Source: Tenacibaculum holothuriorum (lineage in GTDB: Bacteria > Bacteroidota > Bacteroidia > Flavobacteriales > Flavobacteriaceae). From it: DNA of 64,000 nucleotides. A model generated the notes under the pieces. The model made no database searches and had not been told where the DNA came from. It was given only the letters and a program-made list of their open reading frames with translations. The stretch lies in NCBI RefSeq assembly GCF_002120225.1, contig NZ_LAPZ01000005.1, forward strand, positions 124,001 through 188,000. The letters run 5' to 3'. Shown here in pieces: positions 55,837 to 63,971 of the stretch. Position numbers and translations under genes: made by a program. The stretch's first letter is position 1, and each line of letters begins with the position of its first letter.

Positions 55837-58650
55837 TTGAAATTTAAAATTGTAATAGCACTTTTTTTAGTTTGCATATTAAGTCAAGCTTTTGCACAAC
55901 AAAATGCTATTACAATGACTGTTAAACTCAACGACTCTTTAAATAGCTTAAATATTCAACAAAAAACTGTTTTTTATAACAAGTCTGACAAAAAACTTAC
56001 TTCTATTTTTTTACATGATTGGGCTAATAGTTATAAGGATAGAAACACACCACTTTCAGAAAGGTTTATTGACGATTATAAAAAAGAGCTCTATTTTTCA
56101 AAAGAAGAAGAACGTGGCTTTACTTCTATAAAAAATTTAACTGTAAATTTTGAACAAACTTCATTTCAAAGATTAAAAAATCAATCTGACATAATTGAAG
56201 TTTTACTCAACAAACCTCTTTTACCAAAAGACAGCTTAGTTATATCTGCTACCTATACGGTAAAAATCCCTAATGCAAAGTTCACAAATTATGGATATTC
56301 AGAAATAGGATACCATCTTAGATACTGGTACATGGCTCCTGCTATTTTTAAAAGCAAATGGCAACTAATGAGTAATTTAAACATGGATGATTTATACATT
56401 GATGCTTCAAATTACAACATTAAACTTATTACTCCCAAAGGTTATCATGTTACGAGTAATTTATATCAATCAGAATTAAAACAAAAAAGCTACAATGAGT
56501 TTTATTTGATTGGAAATAAAAAAGCAGATGTTATACTAAACATTAACAAAAAAAGAGATTTTAAGGCTATAAAAACCAAAAACTTACTTATTAAAACTGA
56601 TATTTTTAATGAGAAAATCGGATACCAGCCTTCTACCAAAATAGTTCAAAGAGAATTAGATTTTATCGAATCTGTTTTAGGAAAATATCCAAACATCGAT
56701 ATTTTAGTTGATAAGGCCACACAAAGTAAAAACCCTATTTACGGTTTAAATCAACTTCCAAAATTTCTTAGCCCGTTTCCTGATGAATTTCTTTGGGATA
56801 TGACTATGTTAAAAGCTCTTACCAAAAAATATTTAGACAATACTTTATTACTAAATAGACGAACAGATTATTGGTTAATAGACGGTATTCAAACTTATGT
56901 AATGATGGAATACGCTAAAAAGTATTATCCAAATGTAAAATTATTAGGAAAACTTTCAAAAGTTTGGGGTATTCGTTCATTCAATTTTTCTAAACTTAAT
57001 TTTAACGATAAATACCCTTTTGTATATCAATTTAGTACACGAAAGTTTTTAGACCAACCATTAACAACAAGGTCAGATTCTTTATCTAATTTTAATAGAA
57101 AACTGGTTAATAAATATAAAGCTGGTTTAGGTTTACGATATCTCAAAGGCTATTTAGGAGATTCTATTTTAAATAACTCTATTAAGGAGTTTTTCAATAA
57201 AAATAAATCTAAAATTTCTTCAAGCTCTCAATTTGAAACTATTCTTAGAAAGAAAACTGATAAAGATTTAAATTGGTTTTTTGGCGATTATATTAAGACA
57301 AGTAAAAAAATTGACTACACCATTAAAAAGGTTAAAACAAAAGGTGACAGCATACAGTTCACTATAAAAAATAAAAGAAATATAACAGCTCCAATTGCTC
57401 TTTATGGATTAAACAAAAAGAGTATAAGCTTCAAGAAATGGTTAAAAGGAATCGATTCTACAAAGACATTTACTATTCCTAAAGGAAACTTTAATCGATT
57501 GGCTTTAAATTATGAAAATTTATACCCAGAATACAATACTTTAGATAATTTAAAAAGTCTTAAAAACGGAATTTTTAATAAACCACTACAATTCCGATTA
57601 ATAAAAGATGTAGAAGATCCTTATTACAATCAAATTTATTTTCAACCAGAAATACGATACAATCTGTATGACGGTGCCATTTTTGTAATGAAATTACACA
57701 ACCGCCCAATTATTGCTCGTAATTTAGAAATCAACTTAACTCCATCGTATGCTACTAGAAGTGAATCATTAACTGGAGGTTTTAGCATTCTTTATAACGA
57801 CTTTGCTAAACCTAAAAGCAAAGTATATCGAACCATATACGGTGTTGGTGGTGTTTATCAGCATTATAATGAAGATTTAGCATACACCTCTTTTAGTCCT
57901 TATGTTCAAATTCAGTTTAAACGAAATTCTTTAAGAGATGTTGGCGCTAAAAACTTAACATTTAGTCTAAGTACTATTAATCGAGAAATACCTGTGGGAC
58001 AAGCGAAATCAGATGAAGACCAATACAGTATTTTAAACATTAGTTATTTTAGAAACCATCGAAATATTATTAGGGGAACTCAATATAGCTTAAGTACACA
58101 ATTAGCTGATAAATTTGGAAAACTTATTGCTGATTTTAGATATCGTGTTTTAACAGGAAATGACAGACGTTTAGAGTTAAGAGCTTATGCAGGAGCTTTC
58201 ATTTACAACAATACTAATAGTGATTTTTTTAGCTTTGGTTTAGATAGAGCAAACGATTACTTATTTCAGCTTAATTATTTAGGACGCTCTGAAGATTCTG
58301 GTTTTTTCAGTCAACAGTTTATTATGGCTGAAGGAGGTTTTAAATCAAAACTTCCGGTAAGATTTGCCAATCAATATATGGTTGCTTTTAATTCAAGTAT
58401 AGGACTTTGGCGTTGGATGGAATTATACAATGACATTGCTTTTGTAAAAAACAGAAATCAAAATATTTACTTCGCTTACGAAAACGGAATACGTTTAAAT
58501 TTTGTGCCAAATATTTTAGAGTTATACTTTCCTATTTACTCAAATAATGGTTGGGAAATTAGCCAGCATGCATACCCTAAAAAAATCCGATTTGTACTAA
58601 CAACAAATCTTACTGCTATTTATAATTTTATTCGTCGAGGATTTTTATAA
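55837..58650 (+). CDS. M1-peptidase-like protein fused to an outer-membrane barrel
   Basis: The 937-residue protein starts at TTG and has a signal peptide (ending FAQQ, residue 21). Residues about 25-450 resemble the N-terminal and catalytic domains of M1 aminopeptidases (WYMAPAIF, PIYGLNQLPKFLSPF, WLIDGIQTYVMMEYAKKYYP), but the HExxH zinc helix is replaced by LKALTKKYL and the third ligand Glu by Asp, so peptidase activity is unlikely. Residues about 590-937 are alternating strands typical of an outer-membrane barrel and end FIRRGFL. It may be a surface protein whose peptidase fold serves another role. Function unknown. Confidence 0.75.
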   Translation: MKFKIVIALFLVCILSQAFAQQNAITMTVKLNDSLNSLNIQQKTVFYNKSDKKLTSIFLHDWANSYKDRNTPLSERFIDDYKKELYFSKEEERGFTSIKNLTVNFEQTSFQRLKNQSDIIEVLLNKPLLPKDSLVISATYTVKIPNAKFTNYGYSEIGYHLRYWYMAPAIFKSKWQLMSNLNMDDLYIDASNYNIKLITPKGYHVTSNLYQSELKQKSYNEFYLIGNKKADVILNINKKRDFKAIKTKNLLIKTDIFNEKIGYQPSTKIVQRELDFIESVLGKYPNIDILVDKATQSKNPIYGLNQLPKFLSPFPDEFLWDMTMLKALTKKYLDNTLLLNRRTDYWLIDGIQTYVMMEYAKKYYPNVKLLGKLSKVWGIRSFNFSKLNFNDKYPFVYQFSTRKFLDQPLTTRSDSLSNFNRKLVNKYKAGLGLRYLKGYLGDSILNNSIKEFFNKNKSKISSSSQFETILRKKTDKDLNWFFGDYIKTSKKIDYTIKKVKTKGDSIQFTIKNKRNITAPIALYGLNKKSISFKKWLKGIDSTKTFTIPKGNFNRLALNYENLYPEYNTLDNLKSLKNGIFNKPLQFRLIKDVEDPYYNQIYFQPEIRYNLYDGAIFVMKLHNRPIIARNLEINLTPSYATRSESLTGGFSILYNDFAKPKSKVYRTIYGVGGVYQHYNEDLAYTSFSPYVQIQFKRNSLRDVGAKNLTFSLSTINREIPVGQAKSDEDQYSILNISYFRNHRNIIRGTQYSLSTQLADKFGKLIADFRYRVLTGNDRRLELRAYAGAFIYNNTNSDFFSFGLDRANDYLFQLNYLGRSEDSGFFSQQFIMAEGGFKSKLPVRFANQYMVAFNSSIGLWRWMELYNDIAFVKNRNQNIYFAYENGIRLNFVPNILELYFPIYSNNGWEISQHAYPKKIRFVLTTNLTAIYNFIRRGFL

Positions 58651-58735
58651 AATACTCAACAAAAGCTTCTTTATTTTTATTTTTTTGCGATTTATTCAAT
58701 AAAAAGCCTAATTTTTAAATTTCATTTAAAAAACG

Positions 58736-58743
58736 TACATTTG
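58736..58743 (+). promoter_or_regulatory. -7 element of the fused E1 gene
   Basis: TACATTTG matches TAnnTTTG exactly, 24 bp before the ATG at 58768. An in-frame TTG start at 58741 falls within this element and is therefore rejected. Confidence 0.75.
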
Positions 58744-58767
58744 CATAGGATCAAAAAAATCATTTCA

Positions 58768-61221
58768 ATGGCAGAAAAAGCAGAACTTACTAACACTCAA
58801 CAACTTTCTTTCAAAGATTTTAAAAATGAAGTTTTAAACGATTACCGAATTGCTCGTGTTAGTCGTGAATGTAGTTTATTAGGAAGACGTGAAGTTTTAA
58901 CAGGTAAAGCTAAATTCGGAATTTTTGGTGACGGTAAAGAAGTGCCTCAATTAGCAATGGCTAAAGCTTTTCAAAACGGAGATTTTCGTTCTGGATATTA
59001 TCGCGATCAAACGTTTATGATGGCCATTGGTGAGCTAACTCCGCAACAATTCTTTGCTGGTTTATATGCTCATACAGATATTAACATAGAGCCAATGTCT
59101 GCTGGTCGTCAAATGGGTGGACATTTCGCTACGCATTCTTTAGACGAAAACGGAAATTGGAAAAACTTAACTGCTCAGAAAAATTCATCAGCAGATATTT
59201 CTCCAACCGCTGGTCAAATGCCACGTTTATTAGGTCTTGCTCAAGCATCAAAAATTTACAGAAAAGTTGAAGGATTAGAAAATCACACCAACTTTTCTAA
59301 CCAAGGAAACGAAGTTGCTTGGGGTACAATTGGTAATGCAAGTACTTCTGAAGGGTTATTTTTTGAAACCATAAACGCTGCTGGTGTTTTACAAGTACCA
59401 ATGGTAATGAGCGTTTGGGATGATGAATACGGTATTTCGGTTCATGCACGCCACCAAACAACTAAAGAAAATATTTCTGAAATCTTAAAAGGATTCCAAC
59501 GTGATAGTGACAATAACGGATACGAGATATTTGTTGTTAATGGTTGGAATTATGTTGAATTAATCGACACTTATAATAAAGCTTCTAAAATTGCAAGAGA
59601 AGAACACGTTCCTGTATTAATTCACGTAAAAGAATTAACGCAACCTCAAGGACATTCAACTTCAGGTTCTCACGAACGATATAAATCAAAAGAGCGTTTA
59701 CAATGGGAACAAGATTTTGACTGTATTGCTCAAATGCGTAAATGGATTTTAGAATTCGAATTACAAGATGAAAACGGTAATACCTTAAAATTTGTAGATT
59801 CTGAAGAAGAATTATTAAGCATAGAAAAAGAAGCTAAAAAAGAAGTTAGTAAAGCAAAACGCGATGCTTGGAGTTCTTTTACGAATGAAATTAAAGCTGA
59901 AGTAGCAAATGCTATCGACTTATTAGATAGAGTAGCACAAAAAAGCAGCAATGGTACATTTATTACCAAATATAAAAACGATTTAGCTTCAATATCTGAG
60001 CCAATTAGAAAAGATATTTTAGTGGCAGCTCGTAAAAGTTTACGTCATTTAAATGAAGAAAACTTTACTGAAAAAATAGAGTTACAAAATTTTATTAAAA
60101 ACGCTATTGATAGTGCAGCTGTTAAATATTCTGCACACTTATTAAGCGAATCTGATAAAGCTGCTCAAAATATAAAAGCTGAAGCTCCAACTTATGCTTC
60201 AGAAAAAAATATGGTAGATGCGCGTATTGTTATGCGTGATAATTTTGAAGCTATCTTTAAAAAACATCCTGATGCCTTAATTTTTGGTGAAGATGCTGGT
60301 CATATTGGTGATGTAAACCAAGGGTTAGAAGGATTACAAGAAAAGTTTGGTGAGTTACGTGTTTCTGATACTGGAATCCGTGAAGCAACAATATTAGGTC
60401 AAGGTATTGGTATGGCAATGCGTGGTTTACGTCCGATTGCAGAAATTCAATATTTAGATTATTTATTATATGCTTTACAAATTATGAGTGACGATTTAGC
60501 AACACTTCGTTACCGTACTTTCGGTAAGCAAAAAGCTCCGTTAATTATTCGTACTCGTGGTCACAGGTTAGAAGGTATTTGGCATTCTGGTTCTCCAATG
60601 GGTGGAATTATTAACAACATTCGTGGAATTCATGTTTTAGTACCAAGAAACATGACCAAAGCTGCTGGTTTTTACAACACTATGTTAGAAAGTGATGATC
60701 CTGCTTTAATTGTAGAATGTTTAAATGGATATCGTTTAAAAGAAGAGTTACCAACTAACTTAGGGAATTTTAAAACTCCTATCGGTGTGGTTGAAACTAT
60801 TAAAGAAGGAACAGATATTACTATAGTTTCTTATGGTTCTACCTTAAGAATTGTAGAAGAAGCTGCTAAAGATTTAGCTCAAGTTGGTATTGATGTTGAA
60901 ATTGTTGATGCACAAAGTTTATTACCGTTTGACATTAATCACGATACAGTAAAATCGGTTGCAAAGACAAATCGTTTATTAGTGGTAGATGAAGATGTAC
61001 CTGGTGGAGCGTCAGCATATTTATTACAAGAAATTGTTGAAAACCAAAACGGATATCGTCATTTAGATAGCAAACCACAAACCTTAACTGCAAAAGCACA
61101 CAGACCTGCTTATGGTACCGATGGAGATTATTTCTCTAAACCATCTGCTGAAGATATTTTCGAAAAAGTTTATGAGATTATGCATGAAGCAAATCCTCAA
61201 AAATTTAAGAGTTTATATTAA
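58768..61221 (+). CDS. Fused 2-oxoacid dehydrogenase E1 alpha-beta (branched-chain type)
   Basis: This 817-residue protein joins E1 alpha (about residues 20-370: RECSLLGRREVLTGKAKFGIFGDGKEVPQLAMA, GQMPRLLGLAQASK) to E1 beta (about 480-817: FGEDAGHIGDVNQGLEGLQEKFGELRVSDTGIREATILGQGIGMAMRG, then RPIAEIQYLDY). It makes the thiamine-dependent decarboxylase of a 2-oxoisovalerate or related complex. The TPP motif is GNASTSEG in the place of GDG. Its E2 and E3 partners lie elsewhere. Confidence 0.9.
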   Translation: MAEKAELTNTQQLSFKDFKNEVLNDYRIARVSRECSLLGRREVLTGKAKFGIFGDGKEVPQLAMAKAFQNGDFRSGYYRDQTFMMAIGELTPQQFFAGLYAHTDINIEPMSAGRQMGGHFATHSLDENGNWKNLTAQKNSSADISPTAGQMPRLLGLAQASKIYRKVEGLENHTNFSNQGNEVAWGTIGNASTSEGLFFETINAAGVLQVPMVMSVWDDEYGISVHARHQTTKENISEILKGFQRDSDNNGYEIFVVNGWNYVELIDTYNKASKIAREEHVPVLIHVKELTQPQGHSTSGSHERYKSKERLQWEQDFDCIAQMRKWILEFELQDENGNTLKFVDSEEELLSIEKEAKKEVSKAKRDAWSSFTNEIKAEVANAIDLLDRVAQKSSNGTFITKYKNDLASISEPIRKDILVAARKSLRHLNEENFTEKIELQNFIKNAIDSAAVKYSAHLLSESDKAAQNIKAEAPTYASEKNMVDARIVMRDNFEAIFKKHPDALIFGEDAGHIGDVNQGLEGLQEKFGELRVSDTGIREATILGQGIGMAMRGLRPIAEIQYLDYLLYALQIMSDDLATLRYRTFGKQKAPLIIRTRGHRLEGIWHSGSPMGGIINNIRGIHVLVPRNMTKAAGFYNTMLESDDPALIVECLNGYRLKEELPTNLGNFKTPIGVVETIKEGTDITIVSYGSTLRIVEEAAKDLAQVGIDVEIVDAQSLLPFDINHDTVKSVAKTNRLLVVDEDVPGGASAYLLQEIVENQNGYRHLDSKPQTLTAKAHRPAYGTDGDYFSKPSAEDIFEKVYEIMHEANPQKFKSLY

Positions 61222-61224
61222 AAT

Positions 61225-61255
61225 AAAATCCCAAACTTTGAGTTTGGGATTTTTT
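61225..61255. terminator. Bidirectional intrinsic terminator
   Basis: The stem AAAATCCCAAACT/AGTTTGGGATTTT with a 3-base loop and T run ends the E1 gene and, on the other strand, the NAD-kinase-like gene, whose stop it overlaps. Confidence 0.88.
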
Positions 61256-62159
61256 ATATCACTAAACTTGCTTTTTCTTTTGCGATACTTATCTCTACTA
61301 AACTCCCAGAGTTAAAATTTAAAAAATCTGATTCTATTCCATCACTAAAAATAATTCCTTTAGTTGGCATGTTAGATTTAATCTTTAACTTTTTAGTTTT
61401 TGTAATTATTCCTAAACCTATATCAATATTTGTCACTTTACTTAAAAAAGGTTCTCTAACTACAAAAACTAGTTTATCATCTGCCCAATCTAAATTAGCC
61501 CTATCATAACCACCACTAATATTATTAGCCATATTAAATATAGAACTCAACCATCCTGTTGAACCTGCTCCTGTTGATATTATTATTCCACTAGAAGACT
61601 GAATCTCTTTTTTTCCTTCAAATTCTATTTCATACCTTGAAGATACATGAGAATTTGCTCCAATATAAAAATCATTAAAAGCTAATAAAGTTTGCCCATC
61701 ATTTAATTTAGCTTGAGCCATTGTAACTTTCTTCACCTCAAATTCTCTTTTCAAAATACTTTTCAAGAGTATTTTTATATCTTTTGGAGAGTGTTTTAAT
61801 AAAACACCATCATACTTTTTTTTATCTGGATTTACTCCAACAATAGGAAAGCCTTTAACATATTTTGCAGTATTAGCAACTAAACCATCTTGTCCAATAA
61901 CAAATATTAAATCAGTTTCTGTAAAAATATATGTAGATAAAAAACTTCTATCAATTATTTTATATTTAAATAATTTAGAGATAGAATCTTTAATTACTGA
62001 AAGAGACACATAAAATGTATCATGTTCTTCTTCAAAAAAATTAAAATCACCCCCAGAACTTTCAATATAAAACTTAGCCTGAGCTTTAGAATTAAATCTT
62101 TCTATTAATTGCTCAAGCCTCGTTTTATCTCTTATTATTATTGCTTTTTCAAAATCCAT
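61254..62159 (-). CDS. Divergent NAD-kinase-like protein
   Basis: The 301-residue protein has the NAD-kinase core: FVIGQDGLVANTAKYV (in place of GGDGT), FNDFYIGANSHVSSRYEIEF (in place of the NE/D motif) and GIIISTGAGSTGWLSS, the glycine-rich NAD-binding loop. The catalytic Asp in QDG is kept, but the first Gly of GGDG is Gln and the Thr is Leu. It could make NADP or phosphorylate a different ligand. Its start overlaps the SPFH stop by 1 bp (TAATG), so they are coupled and belong to the NUDIX-controlled unit. Confidence 0.75.
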   Translation of the reverse strand: MDFEKAIIIRDKTRLEQLIERFNSKAQAKFYIESSGGDFNFFEEEHDTFYVSLSVIKDSISKLFKYKIIDRSFLSTYIFTETDLIFVIGQDGLVANTAKYVKGFPIVGVNPDKKKYDGVLLKHSPKDIKILLKSILKREFEVKKVTMAQAKLNDGQTLLAFNDFYIGANSHVSSRYEIEFEGKKEIQSSSGIIISTGAGSTGWLSSIFNMANNISGGYDRANLDWADDKLVFVVREPFLSKVTNIDIGLGIITKTKKLKIKSNMPTKGIIFSDGIESDFLNFNSGSLVEISIAKEKASLVI

Positions 62160-63178
62160 TATTGTCTTTTGCTCTTATTCACAATTGAATCTAATAATTC
62201 AGGAGTTATACTCAAATTTTCAATCTTATCTGCATTCTCAGCTAATTCTCTAAATGCTAAAGCTATATTATTTCCTGCATCATTACCTGTATTAGTTATA
62301 GCCATAAGAGTTTTCCAATCTAGAGTTTTATATGGTTTTAAATTTGCATTTAATACGTACTCTTTCATATCTGCTTCTTTTTTTTCATTTGTGACTTGAA
62401 TATCAATTAACTCTTTTTTCTTTTCTTCTAAAGAAATACTAGAAGCCATATCCATTTCCTTTAATTTCCTTTCATTTTCTTGCTTAACCACATCAGTTTC
62501 CATTTTCTTCTCTACAATTTGCTTATGCTTTTCTTCAACAGCTATTTCAGTATTTAATTCACTTTCTTTAATAATTCTTTCTTGCTCTACTGCAAAGTTT
62601 CTACGTTCATACACTGCTTGATCAGCTTCTTTTTGTAAAGATTCTCTTGTTTGTGCTTCTAAAGCTCTAGCCATTTCTGGACTTGGTGTAACACCTAGCA
62701 CATTAACACTTAAAACTTCTAAACCTAACATTTGAACTGTCTTCGATTTTTGAACATTGCTAAAGATTTCACTTTCTATTTCCTCAAGTTTTCTTAACGC
62801 TTCTTTTAAATTTAAACGCTGAATTATAGATGCACTTGCTGTCTGAGCTTCATTAATAATTCTTTGTTGAATTTTTTCATAATCGTTTTTTATATATTCT
62901 TTTCTAGCATTTACTGTAAAATCTAGTGTTTCTGCTAACTGCTTTGGATTTTCAATTTTATATGTGATTTGTCCTTGTAGAGTAACCTCTTGATAATCTT
63001 TGGTAGTTTCTTTAAACACAAATTGAAAATCATTACTTTGAATTGGTATTGACACAATTGAAGAATTTGGAGAAAAATAAAAAAAAGCTAACCCTCTTCC
63101 CTCCTTTTTAACACTTCCATTTTTATAATGAATTACATAATTCATTGAATCGAATTTGATATAGTTTATTCCTAACAT
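62159..63178 (-). CDS. SPFH domain coiled-coil protein
   Basis: The 339-residue protein has no membrane helix. Residues about 15-190 form an SPFH/band 7 domain (YVIHYKNGSVKKEGRGLAFFYFSPNSSIVSIPI...VTLQGQITYKIENPKQL...EVLSVNVLGVTPSPEMARALEAQ), followed by a long coiled coil (about 190-290, RESLQKEADQAVYERRNFAVEQERIIKESEL). It is unlike the membrane SPFH protein at 2799. It is cotranscribed with the NAD-kinase-like gene and preceded by two operators and a promoter of the NUDIX regulator type. Role unknown. Confidence 0.85.
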   Translation of the reverse strand: MLGINYIKFDSMNYVIHYKNGSVKKEGRGLAFFYFSPNSSIVSIPIQSNDFQFVFKETTKDYQEVTLQGQITYKIENPKQLAETLDFTVNARKEYIKNDYEKIQQRIINEAQTASASIIQRLNLKEALRKLEEIESEIFSNVQKSKTVQMLGLEVLSVNVLGVTPSPEMARALEAQTRESLQKEADQAVYERRNFAVEQERIIKESELNTEIAVEEKHKQIVEKKMETDVVKQENERKLKEMDMASSISLEEKKKELIDIQVTNEKKEADMKEYVLNANLKPYKTLDWKTLMAITNTGNDAGNNIALAFRELAENADKIENLSITPELLDSIVNKSKRQ

Positions 63179-63189
63179 AACATTAAATT

Positions 63190-63214
63190 TATTTGTGTAT
63201 TAATGACACAAATA
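63190..63214. promoter_or_regulatory. Operator 1 of the SPFH-NADK unit
   Basis: The inverted repeat TATTTGTGT-N7-ACACAAATA overlaps the -7 element and start region of the SPFH promoter, the place of a repressor site. Confidence 0.75.
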
Positions 63215-63238
63215 TAAAACATATTAAAACTCAAACAA
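63209..63238 (-). promoter_or_regulatory. SPFH-NADK promoter
   Basis: The minus strand has TTG (63236-63238), 19 bp, then TATATTTG (63209-63216), matching the flavobacterial consensus. It sits between and within the two operators. Confidence 0.7.
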
Positions 63239-63270
63239 ATTAATTTGTGTTTTTTTTACACAAATTAATT
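63238..63270. promoter_or_regulatory. Operator 2 of the SPFH-NADK unit
   Basis: A perfect 13-7-13 inverted repeat, AATTAATTTGTGT-N7 (all T)-ACACAAATTAATT. Its core TTTGTGT-N7-ACACAAA equals that of operator 1, and the centres are 52 bp apart, about five helical turns. It overlaps the end of the NUDIX gene. Confidence 0.75.
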
Positions 63271-63946
63271 AAATTTCAAATACAATACCCTCTTTTTTTA
63301 ATTGGAAATACCTCTTTTTATTAAATTTAAACAGACTTGCTGGTCTTCCTGAACCTTTTGAAATTTTTTCTTCTAGTTCATCTAATACATTCAGCTTAAT
63401 TATTTTTTTCCTAAAATTTCTTCTATCTATATCTCTCCCTAAAAGTGTCGTATAAAGCTTTTCTAAATCAGAAAAAGGAAATTTCTCTTCTAGTAATTCA
63501 AACCCAATTGGCTCATACACGATTTTTCCTTGTAATCGTTTTATAGCAAATTTTAAAATAGTTTCATGATCAAAAGATAATTTAGGTAAATTCTCAATAC
63601 TAAACCACTTAACTTCCTCAGCATCTGTTGATGCTAAAATTTTAAATGCTTTGGGTTTTACTAATCCAAAGTAAGAAACTGAAATAACTCTACCACGGGG
63701 ATCTCTAGTAGGGCTTCCAAATGTATACAGCTGTTCTAAATAATTTATCTTAACTCCTGTTTCCTCAAAAAGCTCTCTTTCAACAGCCATTTCTAAAGAT
63801 TCTTTCTCCTTAACAAAACCTCCAGGAATAGCCCATTCGCCTTTAAATGGATTAAATTTTCTTTTTATTAATAATACAGAAGTTTTTCCTTCTTCATATC
63901 CAAATACAACGGCATCAACAGAAAGTCTAATAGATTGGTCACTCAT
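63269..63946 (-). CDS. NUDIX hydrolase with winged-helix domain (NrtR-like regulator)
   Basis: The 225-residue protein has a NUDIX domain (about residues 5-140) with an intact box GFVKEKESLEMAVERELFEETGV, then a C-terminal winged-helix-like region (about 150-225: FPFSDLEKLYTTLLGRDIDRRNFRKKIIKLNVLDELE...GRPASLFKFNKKRYFQL). This is the NrtR layout, in which the NUDIX domain senses ADP-ribose or a related nucleotide and the winged helix binds DNA. The intact box suggests it may also hydrolyse. It is upstream of the SPFH-NADK pair, and two matching operators lie between. Confidence 0.88.
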   Translation of the reverse strand: MSDQSIRLSVDAVVFGYEEGKTSVLLIKRKFNPFKGEWAIPGGFVKEKESLEMAVERELFEETGVKINYLEQLYTFGSPTRDPRGRVISVSYFGLVKPKAFKILASTDAEEVKWFSIENLPKLSFDHETILKFAIKRLQGKIVYEPIGFELLEEKFPFSDLEKLYTTLLGRDIDRRNFRKKIIKLNVLDELEEKISKGSGRPASLFKFNKKRYFQLKKEGIVFEI

Positions 63947-63948
63947 TA

Positions 63949-63965
63949 TGCGTAGTCTTTACGCA
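63949..63965. repeat. Palindrome at the NUDIX gene start
   Basis: TGCGTA-N5-TACGCA lies 3-19 bp before the NUDIX ATG, overlapping its presumed transcription start. It differs from the TTTGTGT operators, so a different regulator would bind it. Confidence 0.5.
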
Positions 63966-63971
63966 AAAGTA
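63964..63971 (-). promoter_or_regulatory. -7 element of the NUDIX gene
   Basis: On the minus strand this reads TACTTTTG, exact to TAnnTTTG, 18 bp before the ATG. Confidence 0.6.

Noticed and set aside
58741..58767. TTG start at 58741 for the fused E1 gene
   Set aside because: The TTG is part of the exact -7 element TACATTTG; the ATG at 58768 is used.
63238..63270. Operator 2 as terminator of the NUDIX gene
   Set aside because: No T run follows the right arm on the minus strand; the seven-base run is in the loop.
61254..63946. Claim that the NUDIX-SPFH-NADK unit is an antiphage defence system
   Set aside because: No toxin, nuclease or mobile context is seen; only a regulatory NAD(P)-linked role can be inferred.
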